Source: Bog-473 sp963777485
GTDB taxonomy: Bacteria > Actinomycetota > Acidimicrobiia > Acidimicrobiales > RAAP-2
Direction: 5' to 3'
Length of the DNA stretch: 64,000 bases
Assembly: GCA_963777485.1 (NCBI GenBank)
Contig: CAVZQP010000002.1
Location: 1,364,001 to 1,428,000, forward strand
Below, piece after piece: positions 1 to 8,428 of the stretch. Positions within the stretch are counted from its first letter, which is position 1. The number at the start of each line of letters is the position of its first letter. Below the pieces are notes generated by a model. The model did no database searches and was not told the DNA's origin. It was given only the letters and a program-made list of their open reading frames with translations. The translations under genes and the position numbers were made by a program.

Positions 1-1
1 G

Positions 2-433
2 ATGGCGGTCGGTGGGATCGAGGCGCAGTTCTACGCCGAGTTGATCCGGGGGCTCGGACTGGAAGGCGACTCGTCGTTCCCTTCGCAGATGTCCCGCGAC
101 CAGTGGTCGGCGATGAAGGCGCGCTTCGCCGAGATCTTCAAGTCGAAGACCCGCGATGAATGGTCCGCGATCTTCGACGGCACGGACGCCTGCGTTGTGC
201 CGGTGCTGTCGCCGTGGGAGGCGCACCTCCACCCGCACAACATGGCGCGCTCGACGTTCGTCGAGGTCAACGGGACGGTGCAGCCCGCGCCCGCGCCCCG
301 TTTTTCGCGCACACCATCGGCTATCTCCAAGCCGCCCTCGCCTCCGGGCGCCGACACGATCTCCGCGTTGGTCGAGTGGGGCGTGGCCGAGGACGCGGTG
401 ACGAAGCTGCGCGAGTCGGGGGCGCTCAGTTAG
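2..433 (+). CDS. CoA transferase family III (CaiB/BaiF, alpha-methylacyl-CoA racemase type), C-terminal part
   Basis: Only the last 143 or so residues are present; the reading frame is open to the window edge, so the ATG at position 2 is probably internal. The sequence runs from a GGIEAQFYAELIRGLG stretch through a segment ending in DACVVPVLSPWEAHLHPHN, which is the usual C-terminal region of class III CoA transferases and alpha-methylacyl-CoA racemases, where a conserved Pro-rich turn precedes the final helix. These enzymes move CoA between acyl groups or epimerise 2-methylacyl-CoA in branched fatty acid breakdown. Which of the two reactions applies cannot be decided without the N-terminal catalytic Asp region. 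Confidence 0.8.
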   Translation: MAVGGIEAQFYAELIRGLGLEGDSSFPSQMSRDQWSAMKARFAEIFKSKTRDEWSAIFDGTDACVVPVLSPWEAHLHPHNMARSTFVEVNGTVQPAPAPRFSRTPSAISKPPSPPGADTISALVEWGVAEDAVTKLRESGALS

Positions 434-451
434 GGCTGGACACGCGGTCCG

Positions 452-1084
452 TCAGCACGCGCCGAAGGGATCGATCGGCGCAGTCGACTGCCCCTCCAGG
501 ACCCATGAGTTCGAGGCCTCGTTCATGTACGCGGCCGGGCAGGCATCGGCGATCGCGATGATCGCTTCGCCGGGGCAGACCCCCGCCTCGTTGAGGCAAG
601 TCATGCCTTCACGCCCCAGGGCGTAGCCGGGACATTCGAAGGTGAAGCCGGGATACGAGTACGCGGACAGATAGGCCACGGCTGCGGCGCAGCCCCAGAC
701 GGACGCCTGTCCTCGAAGCGGCACCGCCCCCGGGGGTGAGGCCGGTGCGGCCGCTGCCGGCGCCGGCGCCGGTGCGGGGGGAGCGGTCGTCGTGGTGGCC
801 GCCGCCGGAGCTTGTGGTGGGGCCTGTGGCGCCGTCGTAGATGTGGTCGTTGTCGTGGGTGGCACAGTCGTGGAGGTTGTGGTTGTCGCGCCGGCATGGG
901 GTCGGCTCGACGGGCGGTGGAAGGCGGCCGACGCGGATGGGGACGAGGATGCGGATGTGCCCGATCTGTGTCCGGCGGTGTGACCGACGTTGGCGATCTG
1001 GACGGCGACAACGGTGCAGACGGCTACCAGCAAAATCGGCACCAGCCCGACGGCGCGGCTTCGCCGCGCCAAGGGGGAACGCAT
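452..1084 (-). CDS. Secreted or membrane-anchored protein with Thr/Pro/Ala-rich linker and a six-cysteine C-terminal domain
   Basis: The 210-residue product starts with an Arg-rich N-terminus and a hydrophobic stretch (about residues 13-32) that reads as a signal peptide or signal anchor. Residues ~45-125 are low complexity (runs of T, P, A, S), typical of a wall-spanning linker. The last ~85 residues form a compact domain with six cysteines (WGC, FEC, MTC, GVC, DAC and the final GAC), so three disulfides are possible outside the cell. I do not recognise the family. The start ATG has AGGAG 11 nt upstream on the minus strand. Function unknown. Confidence 0.75.
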   Translation of the reverse strand: MRSPLARRSRAVGLVPILLVAVCTVVAVQIANVGHTAGHRSGTSASSSPSASAAFHRPSSRPHAGATTTTSTTVPPTTTTTSTTAPQAPPQAPAAATTTTAPPAPAPAPAAAAPASPPGAVPLRGQASVWGCAAAVAYLSAYSYPGFTFECPGYALGREGMTCLNEAGVCPGEAIIAIADACPAAYMNEASNSWVLEGQSTAPIDPFGAC

Positions 1085-1638
1085 GGGGTGAGTGCTCCTG
1101 GGGTCCGGAACGTCTAGCTCGCGGTCACTACCCAGTCGGATCGAAGGGAATCGCTCAATTGCACATTCGCGGCAAATATGAAATGCGGGTGTTCGGAGGG
1201 CAACGCACCAGCGCCCAACCCCCGTGCTAATGAGGGTTTACGGGGGTTGCGTAGCGAGTTGGCGGCAATACTCATTGCGGATGCCGAGCCGGCCTCGGCC
1301 GGCTTCTTCTGAGCACATATGTCGAGGAAGGCGGGTGTCGCCCGAGCCCGTATACGCGGAGAAATGCGCGCCTCGTCCGCCGTTGTCTACGTGGACCAAC
1401 GGGTCACTCGCCCGGCGATATACGGCCCCCGGCCAGGGCCGTATGCAGTCGCGCCGGGGACGCCATTCTCGGTTCATATACAGCTGCACGAGCATGCGTG
1501 TGCCGGGTGCACAACGGGAGAGGTGCAGCCAGGAGGCGGCCAGAGAGTGCGGCCGCCGGGACGGATCGGGGCAGTAGCGGCCGGCCGGCGGAGCAAGTAG
1601 AAGATGCGGCCCGGTCGGGGCCGTCGGGGTGGCAGAGG
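1085..1638. other. 554-bp non-coding interval with periodic repeats
   Basis: No convincing gene is seen here; short open frames in all phases lack recognisable protein sequence. The left part is the upstream region of the secreted-protein gene on the minus strand. A GC-rich hairpin (GCCGGCC/GGCCGGC, ~1288-1302) is followed by a T-rich stretch on the plus strand. From 1315 to ~1510 the interval carries the periodic 35-bp array listed separately. The right edge is the 3' end of the minus-strand RAM-domain gene. Confidence 0.6.
1315..1510. repeat. Degenerate array with ~35-bp period and alternating purine-pyrimidine core
   Basis: Seven-base cores lie at 1315 (ACATATG), 1350 (GTATACG), 1385 (GTCTACG), 1418 (ATATACG), 1441 (GTATGCA) and 1476 (ATATACA). 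Spacings are 35, 35, 33, 23 and 35 bp. All but one core alternate purine and pyrimidine perfectly, and a 12-nt alternating run follows at 1492-1503. The sequence between cores is not conserved enough for a CRISPR or ordinary tandem repeat. The same architecture recurs upstream of comM. Role unknown. Confidence 0.6.
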
Positions 1639-1875
1639 TCAGAGGCGGACGATCGGGCAGGTGATGGTGCGGGTGATGCCTTCGATCTGCTGGATGTCCC
1701 GGACGACCATGCGTCCGAGGTCGTTCATCGAGGGGGCCTCGACCCGGACGATGACGTCGTAGGGGCCCGTCACGGCCTCGGAGAGGGCCACGCCGTCGAG
1801 GCCGTCCAGCTGGTCGGCCACGTGCGCCGCCTTGCCGATGTCCGTCTGGATCAGGACGTACGCGTGGACGGTCAC
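1639..1875 (-). CDS. Stand-alone Lrp/AsnC ligand-binding (RAM) domain protein
   Basis: The 78-residue product (GTG start at 1875) matches the C-terminal amino-acid-sensing domain of Lrp/AsnC regulators, with the features TVHAYVLIQTD, a central GPYDVIVRVEA segment and the end strand ITRTITCPIV, but has no helix-turn-helix. Such small RAM-only proteins form dimers or decamers and bind small effectors; they may modulate full-length Lrp proteins. It diverges from the MFS transporter gene with only 21 bp between the start codons, suggesting that the two are co-regulated; this is an inference from position. Confidence 0.8.
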   Translation of the reverse strand: MTVHAYVLIQTDIGKAAHVADQLDGLDGVALSEAVTGPYDVIVRVEAPSMNDLGRMVVRDIQQIEGITRTITCPIVRL

Positions 1876-1896
1876 GGCACACCGTACATTGGCCTC

Positions 1897-3306
1897 GTGG
1901 CGATGTCCGCACGGGTCGAGCAGTTCAAGGACATGGCGCGTCAGGCGCGCCGTGACCTGTTCGACCAGTCGCACCCGATCGGGCGGCTGTCGCTCTTGCA
2001 ATGCGCAATGCTCGGCGGGGGGACGCTCGTCACGATCTCGCTGGCGGGGTCGTTGTTCTTCTCGATCTCGCCGAACGAGGCGGACCACAAGGTGCTGCTG
2101 TACCTCTTGTTCACGCTGGCGCCCTTCGCCATCGTGTCGCCGTTGTTGGGGCCGCTGATCGACAGGAGCCGGGGGGCCCGCCGCGCGATGTGCGTGGCGT
2201 CGGCGATCGGACAGGCGGTGTGCTGCCCTCTGATGGCGATGCACATCAAGGGCCTGTTGCTGTTCCCGCTGGCGTTCCTGGTGCTGGTGTTCCAGAAGCT
2301 CTATCTGGTGACGAAGGGCGCGTTGGTGCCCGAGATGGCCGCCCTGAGCGAGCCGGACGAGGAGACCGGGGTGCAGGCGGGGTATGCGCCGCTGAACGCG
2401 CGCCTGACGTTGCTCGGCACGTTGGCCGGTTTCGTCGTGTCGGCGCCCGGTGCGATCTTGTACGAGATCACGGGGTCACCCGGGGTGTTGGTCCTCGCCA
2501 TGATCGTCTTCGTCGGGGCGGCGGTGGCGGCGGCGCGCTTGCCCGTCATCTCCGGGCGGCGGGCGGAGCGGCTGTGGGCCGATCAGGAGACGCGGGTGCG
2601 CGAGTACGGCTCGGAGGGGGAGACGTTGGCCCGCGAGCAGGACCTCATGGCGCTACAGCCGATCGCGAACCCGGAGGTGATGTTGGGGTTGACGGCAATG
2701 TGCATCGTGCGGGGGCTCACCGGGTTCATGACGTTCATGTTGGCGTTCGGGCTGCGGCGCATGCACGGGGTCGGGCTCTACTGGTACGGCCTCGTGCTGG
2801 CCGGAACCGGTGTGGGGGCGATCATCGGTTTGGTCCTGGTGGGCCGCCTGCGCAAACGCATGTCGGAACAGCAGCTCTTGTTGTCGTCGCTGTGGGTGAT
2901 CGCGATAACGGCGGGGGGGTGCGCGGTGTGGGGCACGTTGCTCGCGCAGGTCGTGCTGGCCTTCTTCGTCGGATTGTGCGGCGCCGTGGCCCAGCCCTCC
3001 TTCGACTCCATGACCCAGCGCTTCATCCCCTTGTCCGCGCAGGGGCGTGCGTTCGCGCGGTTCGGGATGCGCCAACAACTCGTGTGGGTGGTGGGATCGC
3101 TGATCCCCGTGATCATCGCCTTCTCGCTGCCGCAGGGCGACGCCACCATGGCGGTCCTGGCCGCGTTGGGCGGGCTTTCCTACGTCTCGGGCCGGCGAGC
3201 CGCGCTCGCGCCCCGGGTGGTGCGCAACGTCCGCGACATCGGGAACAGGGACACGAACCGGAACATCCGCGACGTCGGTGAGTTCGGGGGGTCAGCGGGG
3301 GGTTAG
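1897..3306 (+). CDS. Major facilitator superfamily transporter
   Basis: About 469 residues with a short charged N-terminus and roughly twelve hydrophobic segments separated by a charged central loop (near LPVISGRRAERLWADQET). The loop between the second and third helices contains GPLIDRSRGARR, the MFS motif A signature. The overall look is that of a drug/proton antiporter or EntS-like exporter; substrate unknown. Start chosen at GTG 1897 because a TACATT hexamer lies 6 nt upstream, the leaderless pattern seen across this window; ATG 1903 is the alternative. The gene ends inside a G-rich tandem repeat. Confidence 0.85.
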   Translation: MAMSARVEQFKDMARQARRDLFDQSHPIGRLSLLQCAMLGGGTLVTISLAGSLFFSISPNEADHKVLLYLLFTLAPFAIVSPLLGPLIDRSRGARRAMCVASAIGQAVCCPLMAMHIKGLLLFPLAFLVLVFQKLYLVTKGALVPEMAALSEPDEETGVQAGYAPLNARLTLLGTLAGFVVSAPGAILYEITGSPGVLVLAMIVFVGAAVAAARLPVISGRRAERLWADQETRVREYGSEGETLAREQDLMALQPIANPEVMLGLTAMCIVRGLTGFMTFMLAFGLRRMHGVGLYWYGLVLAGTGVGAIIGLVLVGRLRKRMSEQQLLLSSLWVIAITAGGCAVWGTLLAQVVLAFFVGLCGAVAQPSFDSMTQRFIPLSAQGRAFARFGMRQQLVWVVGSLIPVIIAFSLPQGDATMAVLAALGGLSYVSGRRAALAPRVVRNVRDIGNRDTNRNIRDVGEFGGSAGG

Positions 3307-3340
3307 TGGGGGGTTAGTGGGGGGTTAGTGGGGGGTTAGC
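3297..3340. repeat. G-rich 11-bp tandem repeat, (G6-TTAGT)x3-G6
   Basis: Four runs of exactly six G start at 3297, 3308, 3319 and 3330, separated by the five bases TTAGT, so the period is 11 bp. The stop codon of the MFS gene (TAG, 3304-3306) is part of the first spacer. The repeat lies between two convergent genes. The arrangement is well suited to form a G-quadruplex on the plus strand, or in an mRNA reading through from the transporter gene. Confidence 0.9.
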
Positions 3341-3347
3341 CGGCCGA

Positions 3348-4187
3348 TCACCGTTTCTGTGGGCGCTCCGAGACTGTTGCCTTCGCGACTGCGACATCCA
3401 GATCGACGTTCACCTGGCTGTGACCGTGAAAGCTCACCTCACAGGTAATGCCGGCGTCGTTCCAGACGAGCAACGTATGGCCCGTGACGATCTCGAGCTG
3501 GGAGGGGGAGGTCCGCGAATCTGCACATTGGTACAACTTGGCGGTACCTCCGTGCACACGAACGCGGCTCGCAGCGTTCAAGGGCGTGCAGTAGGACGGG
3601 ACCGGCGCCGCACCCTTGCCGCGCTTGTTCGTCATGACGTAGGGCAGATCGGTCCCACTCATGAACACGAAGTGACCGAGCGGCCCACCACTGATGGAGA
3701 CCTCCGGGGCCATCGCTCCGCTGGACTGCTGAAAGGTCACACCGACGTAGTCCGGAGGCACCTGGAAGTTGGCCTGCGAGAGTTCGAAGAGATTCCCGTC
3801 CACTTGGATCCCGGCTGGTCCGCACGACGCCTCACCGAACGCACCGACCTGGTGGAAGCAAGGCCCGGCGGCGTCGGCTGTGGAAACAGGAATCGGGTCG
3901 GGCAGCAGCCCCGGACACGGCACCGGACGCTTGAGATGGTCGGCGAACCTCTGACACTCGGCTCGTTGGGCTTTCGTCGTCGGGACCAGTGGTACTCCGT
4001 CGACGACCTCGGCCTTGGGCGTCGGCGTGGCTGAGGCGAACGCAGCACTCTGTGCCTGGGCCGCATCGGGCATCCCGAGGGAGAGCAGGAGGTAGGTACC
4101 ACAGAGAATGCACGCCAATTCCCGGACGTGGATCGGGTGGCGAGCACGATGCAACCCGCTGCGTGTGACGGGGGAACGTCTCGCCAT
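3348..4187 (-). CDS. Secreted protein of unknown function
   Basis: The 279-residue product carries an Arg-rich N-terminus, a hydrophobic core around residues 24-42 and an Ala-X-Ala type cleavage region (DAAQAQSA), so it is very likely exported. The mature part has about eight cysteines (for example AECQRF, PVPCPGL, GPCFHQ, ASCGPAG, SYCTPL, LYQCAD, ITCEVS) and is predicted mainly beta, with no catalytic motif that I recognise. It stands alone on the minus strand, convergent with the MFS transporter gene across the G-rich repeat. Confidence 0.75.
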   Translation of the reverse strand: MARRSPVTRSGLHRARHPIHVRELACILCGTYLLLSLGMPDAAQAQSAAFASATPTPKAEVVDGVPLVPTTKAQRAECQRFADHLKRPVPCPGLLPDPIPVSTADAAGPCFHQVGAFGEASCGPAGIQVDGNLFELSQANFQVPPDYVGVTFQQSSGAMAPEVSISGGPLGHFVFMSGTDLPYVMTNKRGKGAAPVPSYCTPLNAASRVRVHGGTAKLYQCADSRTSPSQLEIVTGHTLLVWNDAGITCEVSFHGHSQVNVDLDVAVAKATVSERPQKR

Positions 4188-4321
4188 GCGAAGAGTCTGT
4201 CAGCAAGGTTCGGCGCGATTCCTTCACACCCAACGGTGAAATGCACTGGATCGGAGCGTCTCCAGCACCCAGAATCCATCAATGGGTTCCGGTAGCGCTC
4301 GATCAGAAGCCGTGACGTGAC

Positions 4322-5191
4322 GTGACGGTCACGGTCGTCTTCGCTCTGGCGGCTGCCCTGGCGAACGCGGTGCACCTCATGACCCAGCATGCGGCCAGTG
4401 TTGGTGTTTCCAAAACGCACCGTGGGTGGGCTCTCGTCGCCTTCCTGATCCGCCAACCCCTCTGGCTCCTGGGTTGGGCGGCGGCGGCGGGTGGCTTTGC
4501 CTTCCAGGCGGTCGCCCTCCACAGCGGGCAGCTTTCGATCGTCCAACCCCTCCTCGTCACCGAATTGGTCTTCGCCCTGCTCCTCCGCCGGTTCTGGGTC
4601 CATCAGCACATCGCCAAGATGGCGTGGACTGCCGCACTGACCACCTGTGCTGCGCTGACGGTGTTCCTGGCGGCGGCCGAGCCTCATGGCGGCCACCTGC
4701 AGCCCGATGTCATCGACTGGGTGTCCGCGCTGTCCGTCTTCGGGGGCGTCGTCGCCGTGCTGGCGGTCGGGGCGCGGTGGGGATCGCCCGTGCGCCGTGC
4801 TGCGCTCTATGCGACCGCGGCCTCGATCACGTGGGCGCTGATGGCCGCGTTCATCAAGGCGACGACCGACGTACTCGTGAGATCAGGTCCGCTGGGCGTG
4901 CTCGAGCATTGGCAGATCTACGCGTTGATTGCCTCCGGAGTCATTGGCTCCGTGCTCCAACAGGCCGCGTTGCAGGTCGGCCCCTTGAGCGTGTCCCAAC
5001 CTCTGATCGTGGTGGTGGACCCTGCCGTCGCCATCGTGTTGAGCGTCTGGATCTTCGACGAGCGATTCGCGGAGAGCGTCGCCCAGAAGTCCATCGCGGC
5101 AGTGGCCTTCTGCGTGATGGCTCTGAGCGTCACCGTGTTGTCGCGGACAGCGCCCACGGACCTCGAGCGTTCGATGCCCGTCACGCTCTGA
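4322..5191 (+). CDS. DMT/EamA-superfamily membrane transporter
   Basis: The 289 residues form about nine to ten hydrophobic helices in two halves, each with the SxxQPLL/SVSQPLIVV type motif (residues ~75-85 and ~220-230) typical of EamA or NIPA-like members of the drug/metabolite transporter superfamily. A GTG start at 4322 is used; several overlapping GTGACG triplets precede it, so the start is uncertain by a few codons. The 3' end nearly touches the convergent SLC13-like gene (5-bp gap). Substrate unknown. Confidence 0.8.
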   Translation: MTVTVVFALAAALANAVHLMTQHAASVGVSKTHRGWALVAFLIRQPLWLLGWAAAAGGFAFQAVALHSGQLSIVQPLLVTELVFALLLRRFWVHQHIAKMAWTAALTTCAALTVFLAAAEPHGGHLQPDVIDWVSALSVFGGVVAVLAVGARWGSPVRRAALYATAASITWALMAAFIKATTDVLVRSGPLGVLEHWQIYALIASGVIGSVLQQAALQVGPLSVSQPLIVVVDPAVAIVLSVWIFDERFAESVAQKSIAAVAFCVMALSVTVLSRTAPTDLERSMPVTL

Positions 5192-5196
5192 GGATC

Positions 5197-6366
5197 TCAA
5201 TGGGTTCCGAGGATCACGAGAAGGCCGACGGCCGCCGCGAGTGAGAGCGGCACCGCCACGATCCCGATACGACTTGCCGCGGCCAGTGACGGCCTTGCGC
5301 CGGCCGCCCGAGCGGCCCGGAGCCACAGGAACCACGCCAATGATCCGGTCACGAACAGATTGGGTCCGATGTTCAGGCCGATGAGCAGGGGATAGGGGCT
5401 CTGGGGCCGATGAGCGGCGAGGAGCGATGCTGCGGGAAGGTTGTTGATGAACACCGAGGCCAGCGCCGCCACGACCGCAGTCCCCCAGGGATCGAGATGC
5501 GAGAGCAGGGTTGCCGGTCCGGTCCAGACCCGTCCGAGCGTGCCCAAGGCGACGGCGACCCCGAAGAGCCCGACCAACACCGGCAAGCCGAGCACTCCGA
5601 TGGCGTGCCCGAGTCGTTCTCTCCTCGTTGCAATGCGCGCTCCGACGGCGGCGAGTCCGATCGCCAAGACGGGAAGTGCCGGTGAGCGGAGGAGGACAAC
5701 CAGAACTGCCGCTGCGACGACTGCCAGCAATCCGAGGCCGAGCACGGGGCGCTCAGGTTGGCCGAGGCCTTCACTCCGGACCCGGAGAGCCTTGTGCCCA
5801 AAGGCTGCCACCACTCCTGCCGTGACCAGCAAGGCGGCCAACCCCGGCGCCCACATACGCGCGAAGAACTGTCCGCCCGTCAGATGGAGGTGACCGAGCA
5901 CGATGAGGTTGGTGAGATTCGACCCCGGCAAGAACAAGGACCCCGCGTTCGCCAAGAGGAGACATCCATAGAGGAGCGGAGCCTCGCCCTCGCCGCGACT
6001 CCGAGCCGTATAGACGAGCACCGGCGTCAGGAATGCGACGGCCGTGTCCAAGTTGAGAAACGCCGTGACGACGCCGACCATCGCCACCGCACCCACGAAG
6101 ATGACGGCGCCGCTGCGTGCCGTCCTCGCGAGTTGGTGCCCTACGGCAGCGAACAGTCCGTCGTCGTCGGCGACCAGGCCGATCAGCAGCAGTCCGGCGA
6201 CCAGAACGAACGGGGTCCACACCTGAGCGGCCGCTGCACGCGCCTCGCTTGGACTCGCGGCAACGGCGGCACACAGACCCGCAAGACCGATGCCGGCCAA
6301 AGCCCACCCGAAGACGGAATCGCTGCGATGGCCGGCCCGAGGATTGACAGCTCGGGACAACGCCAT
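5197..6366 (-). CDS. ArsB/SLC13-type anion permease
   Basis: The 389-residue protein has around eleven hydrophobic segments and the two signature re-entrant regions of the ion transporter superfamily: GSNLTNLIVLGHLH near residue 150 and GLNIGPNLFVTGSLAWFLW near residue 330, as in ArsB and SLC13 carriers. It should move an inorganic or organic anion across the membrane; the substrate cannot be read from sequence, and no ars genes are nearby. A TACGGT hexamer (6375-6380, minus strand) sits 8 nt before the ATG, consistent with a leaderless transcript. Confidence 0.8.
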   Translation of the reverse strand: MALSRAVNPRAGHRSDSVFGWALAGIGLAGLCAAVAASPSEARAAAAQVWTPFVLVAGLLLIGLVADDDGLFAAVGHQLARTARSGAVIFVGAVAMVGVVTAFLNLDTAVAFLTPVLVYTARSRGEGEAPLLYGCLLLANAGSLFLPGSNLTNLIVLGHLHLTGGQFFARMWAPGLAALLVTAGVVAAFGHKALRVRSEGLGQPERPVLGLGLLAVVAAAVLVVLLRSPALPVLAIGLAAVGARIATRRERLGHAIGVLGLPVLVGLFGVAVALGTLGRVWTGPATLLSHLDPWGTAVVAALASVFINNLPAASLLAAHRPQSPYPLLIGLNIGPNLFVTGSLAWFLWLRAARAAGARPSLAAASRIGIVAVPLSLAAAVGLLVILGTH

Positions 6367-6571
6367 GACGGTTCACCGTACCGACTACCCGGGTGTATCG
6401 ATTTCCAACCGGGGTGGACTTACGTGCCGCTCTTTCTCGGTCGCCTGTGGCTCAGCGCGGGAAGGGACGCGTCACCCGCGGGTCCCGTGACGATCCGTGC
6501 CGTGCCGTCGCGGCGCAGTGCGGGGCAGTGCAGTCTCGGTTTGGGGGTACTGCGCAGACCGATAGGGCTTG

Positions 6572-8365
6572 TCAGCCCAGGCGCTTCTCGAGCGTGTCGA
6601 CCTGCGCGGCGAGGGCGGCGGGGAGCCGGTCGCCGAACCTGGCGTAGTACTCGCGGATCAGCGGCACCTCGTCCCGCCAGCCGTCGGCGTCGACATGGAG
6701 GAGCTCCTCCATGTTGTCGTGGGACACGTCGAGACCGTCGATGTCGATCGCTTCGACGGTCGGGACCGAGCCGATGGGCGTGTCGACGGCCGGCGCCTTC
6801 TCGGTCACGCGGTTGAAGACCCACTCGAGCACCCGCGAGTTCTCGCCGTAGCCCGGCCACAGGAACTTGCCGTTCTCGTCCTTGCGGAACCAGTTCACGT
6901 AGAAGATCTTCGGCAGGACGTTGCGGTCCGGTGCTTCCGCGCCGATGCGGAGCCAGTGCGCGAAGTAGTCGGCCATGTTGTAGCCGCAGAACGGCAGCAT
7001 GGCGAAGGGGTCGCGGCGGAGGTTGCCGACGGCACCGGCCTGGGCGGCCGTCGTCTCCGACGCCATGATCGAGCCGAGGAACACGCCGTGCTCCCAGTCG
7101 TGGGACTGGAACACGAGCGGCACGACGCCGGCGCGCCGGCCACCGAAGAGGATGGCGCTGATCGGCACGCCCCTGGGGTCCTCCCACTCGGGCGCGATGG
7201 CCGGGTCCTGCGCGGCCGGTGCGGTGAAGCGCGCGTTGGGATGGGCGGCGGGCGTGTCCGATTCGGGCGTCCAGTCGTTGCCCTTCCAGTCGGTCAGGTG
7301 CGCCGGCTTCTCGTCGGTCATGCCCTCCCACCAGATGTCGCCGTCGTCGGTCAGCGCGGTGTTGGTGAAGATGCAGTTGCCGTCGAGGGTGAGGATGGCG
7401 TTCGGGTTGGTGTGGCTGTTGGTGCCGGGAGCGACGCCGAAGAAGCCGGCCTCGGGGTTGATGGCGTAGAGGCGGCCGTCGTCACCGAATTTCATCCAGC
7501 AGATGTCGTCGCCGACCGTCTCGACCTTCCACCCGTCGATCGTGGGGATGAGCATGGCGAGGTTGGTCTTGCCACAGGCGGACGGGAAGGCGCCGGCGAT
7601 GTAGCGGGTCTCGCCCTCGGGCGAGGTGAGCTTGAGGATGAGCATGTGCTCGGCCAGCCAGCCGGCATCGCGGGCCATGACCGAGGCGATGCGAAGGGCG
7701 AAGCACTTCTTGCCGAGCAGCGCGTTGCCGCCGTAGCCCGAGCCGAAGCTCCAGATCTCCCGGGTCTCGGGGAAGTGCACGATGTACTTGTTGTCCGCGT
7801 TGCACGGCCACGGCACGTCCTGCTCGCCGGGCTCGACCGGGGCGCCGACCGAGTGCAGGCAGGGGACGAACTCGCCGTCGTCGCCCAGGACCTCGAGGGC
7901 GCCGTTGCCCATGCGGGTCATGATCCTCATCGACACCGCCACGTAGGGCGAGTCGGTCAACTGCACGCCGATGTGGGCGATGTCGGACCCGAGCGGGCCC
8001 ATGGAGAAGGGGACCACGTACATGGTGCGGCCCTTCATGGCGCCCTTGAACAGACCCCTGAGCTGCGTGCGCATCTCGGCCGGATCGCACCAGTTGTTGG
8101 TCGGGCCGGCGTCGATCTCCTTGGCACTGCAGATGAAGGTGCGGTCCTCGACGCGGGCGACGTCACCGGGGTCGGAGTGGGCCCAGTAGCTGTTGGGCCG
8201 CTTGGCGTCGGACAGCTGGGTGAACGTCCCGGCATCCACCATCCCCTGACAGAGGCGGTCGTACTCGTCGGCCGACCCGTCGCACCAGACGATGTCGTCC
8301 GGTGTGGTCAGCTGCGCGACCTCGTCGACCCAAGCCAGGAGTTTCGCGTGCTTCGTAGGCGCCAT
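6572..8365 (-). CDS. pckG: Phosphoenolpyruvate carboxykinase (GTP)
   Basis: This 597-residue cytosolic enzyme converts oxaloacetate and GTP to phosphoenolpyruvate, CO2 and GDP, the entry to gluconeogenesis. The GTP-family P-loop with its reactive cysteine is clear at about residue 260 ([12 protein letters not shown]), followed by the metal/oxaloacetate region and, near residue 410, the [12 protein letters not shown] segment. The C-terminal [14 protein letters not shown] motif is also present. Length matches actinobacterial PckG. The ATG at 8365 has AAGGAG about 13 nt upstream. It diverges from thiL with ~60 bp between starts. Confidence 0.97.
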   Translation of the reverse strand: MAPTKHAKLLAWVDEVAQLTTPDDIVWCDGSADEYDRLCQGMVDAGTFTQLSDAKRPNSYWAHSDPGDVARVEDRTFICSAKEIDAGPTNNWCDPAEMRTQLRGLFKGAMKGRTMYVVPFSMGPLGSDIAHIGVQLTDSPYVAVSMRIMTRMGNGALEVLGDDGEFVPCLHSVGAPVEPGEQDVPWPCNADNKYIVHFPETREIWSFGSGYGGNALLGKKCFALRIASVMARDAGWLAEHMLILKLTSPEGETRYIAGAFPSACGKTNLAMLIPTIDGWKVETVGDDICWMKFGDDGRLYAINPEAGFFGVAPGTNSHTNPNAILTLDGNCIFTNTALTDDGDIWWEGMTDEKPAHLTDWKGNDWTPESDTPAAHPNARFTAPAAQDPAIAPEWEDPRGVPISAILFGGRRAGVVPLVFQSHDWEHGVFLGSIMASETTAAQAGAVGNLRRDPFAMLPFCGYNMADYFAHWLRIGAEAPDRNVLPKIFYVNWFRKDENGKFLWPGYGENSRVLEWVFNRVTEKAPAVDTPIGSVPTVEAIDIDGLDVSHDNMEELLHVDADGWRDEVPLIREYYARFGDRLPAALAAQVDTLEKRLG

Positions 8366-8428
8366 TGCGGGGGATCAGCTCCTTATTTCCGACCGATTTT
8401 GGTGGGGTCCAATGGTAGGCATGATGCC

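Noticed and set aside
1498..1896. N-terminal extension of the MFS gene back to 1498
   Set aside because: It is antisense to the RAM-domain gene and not transporter-like.
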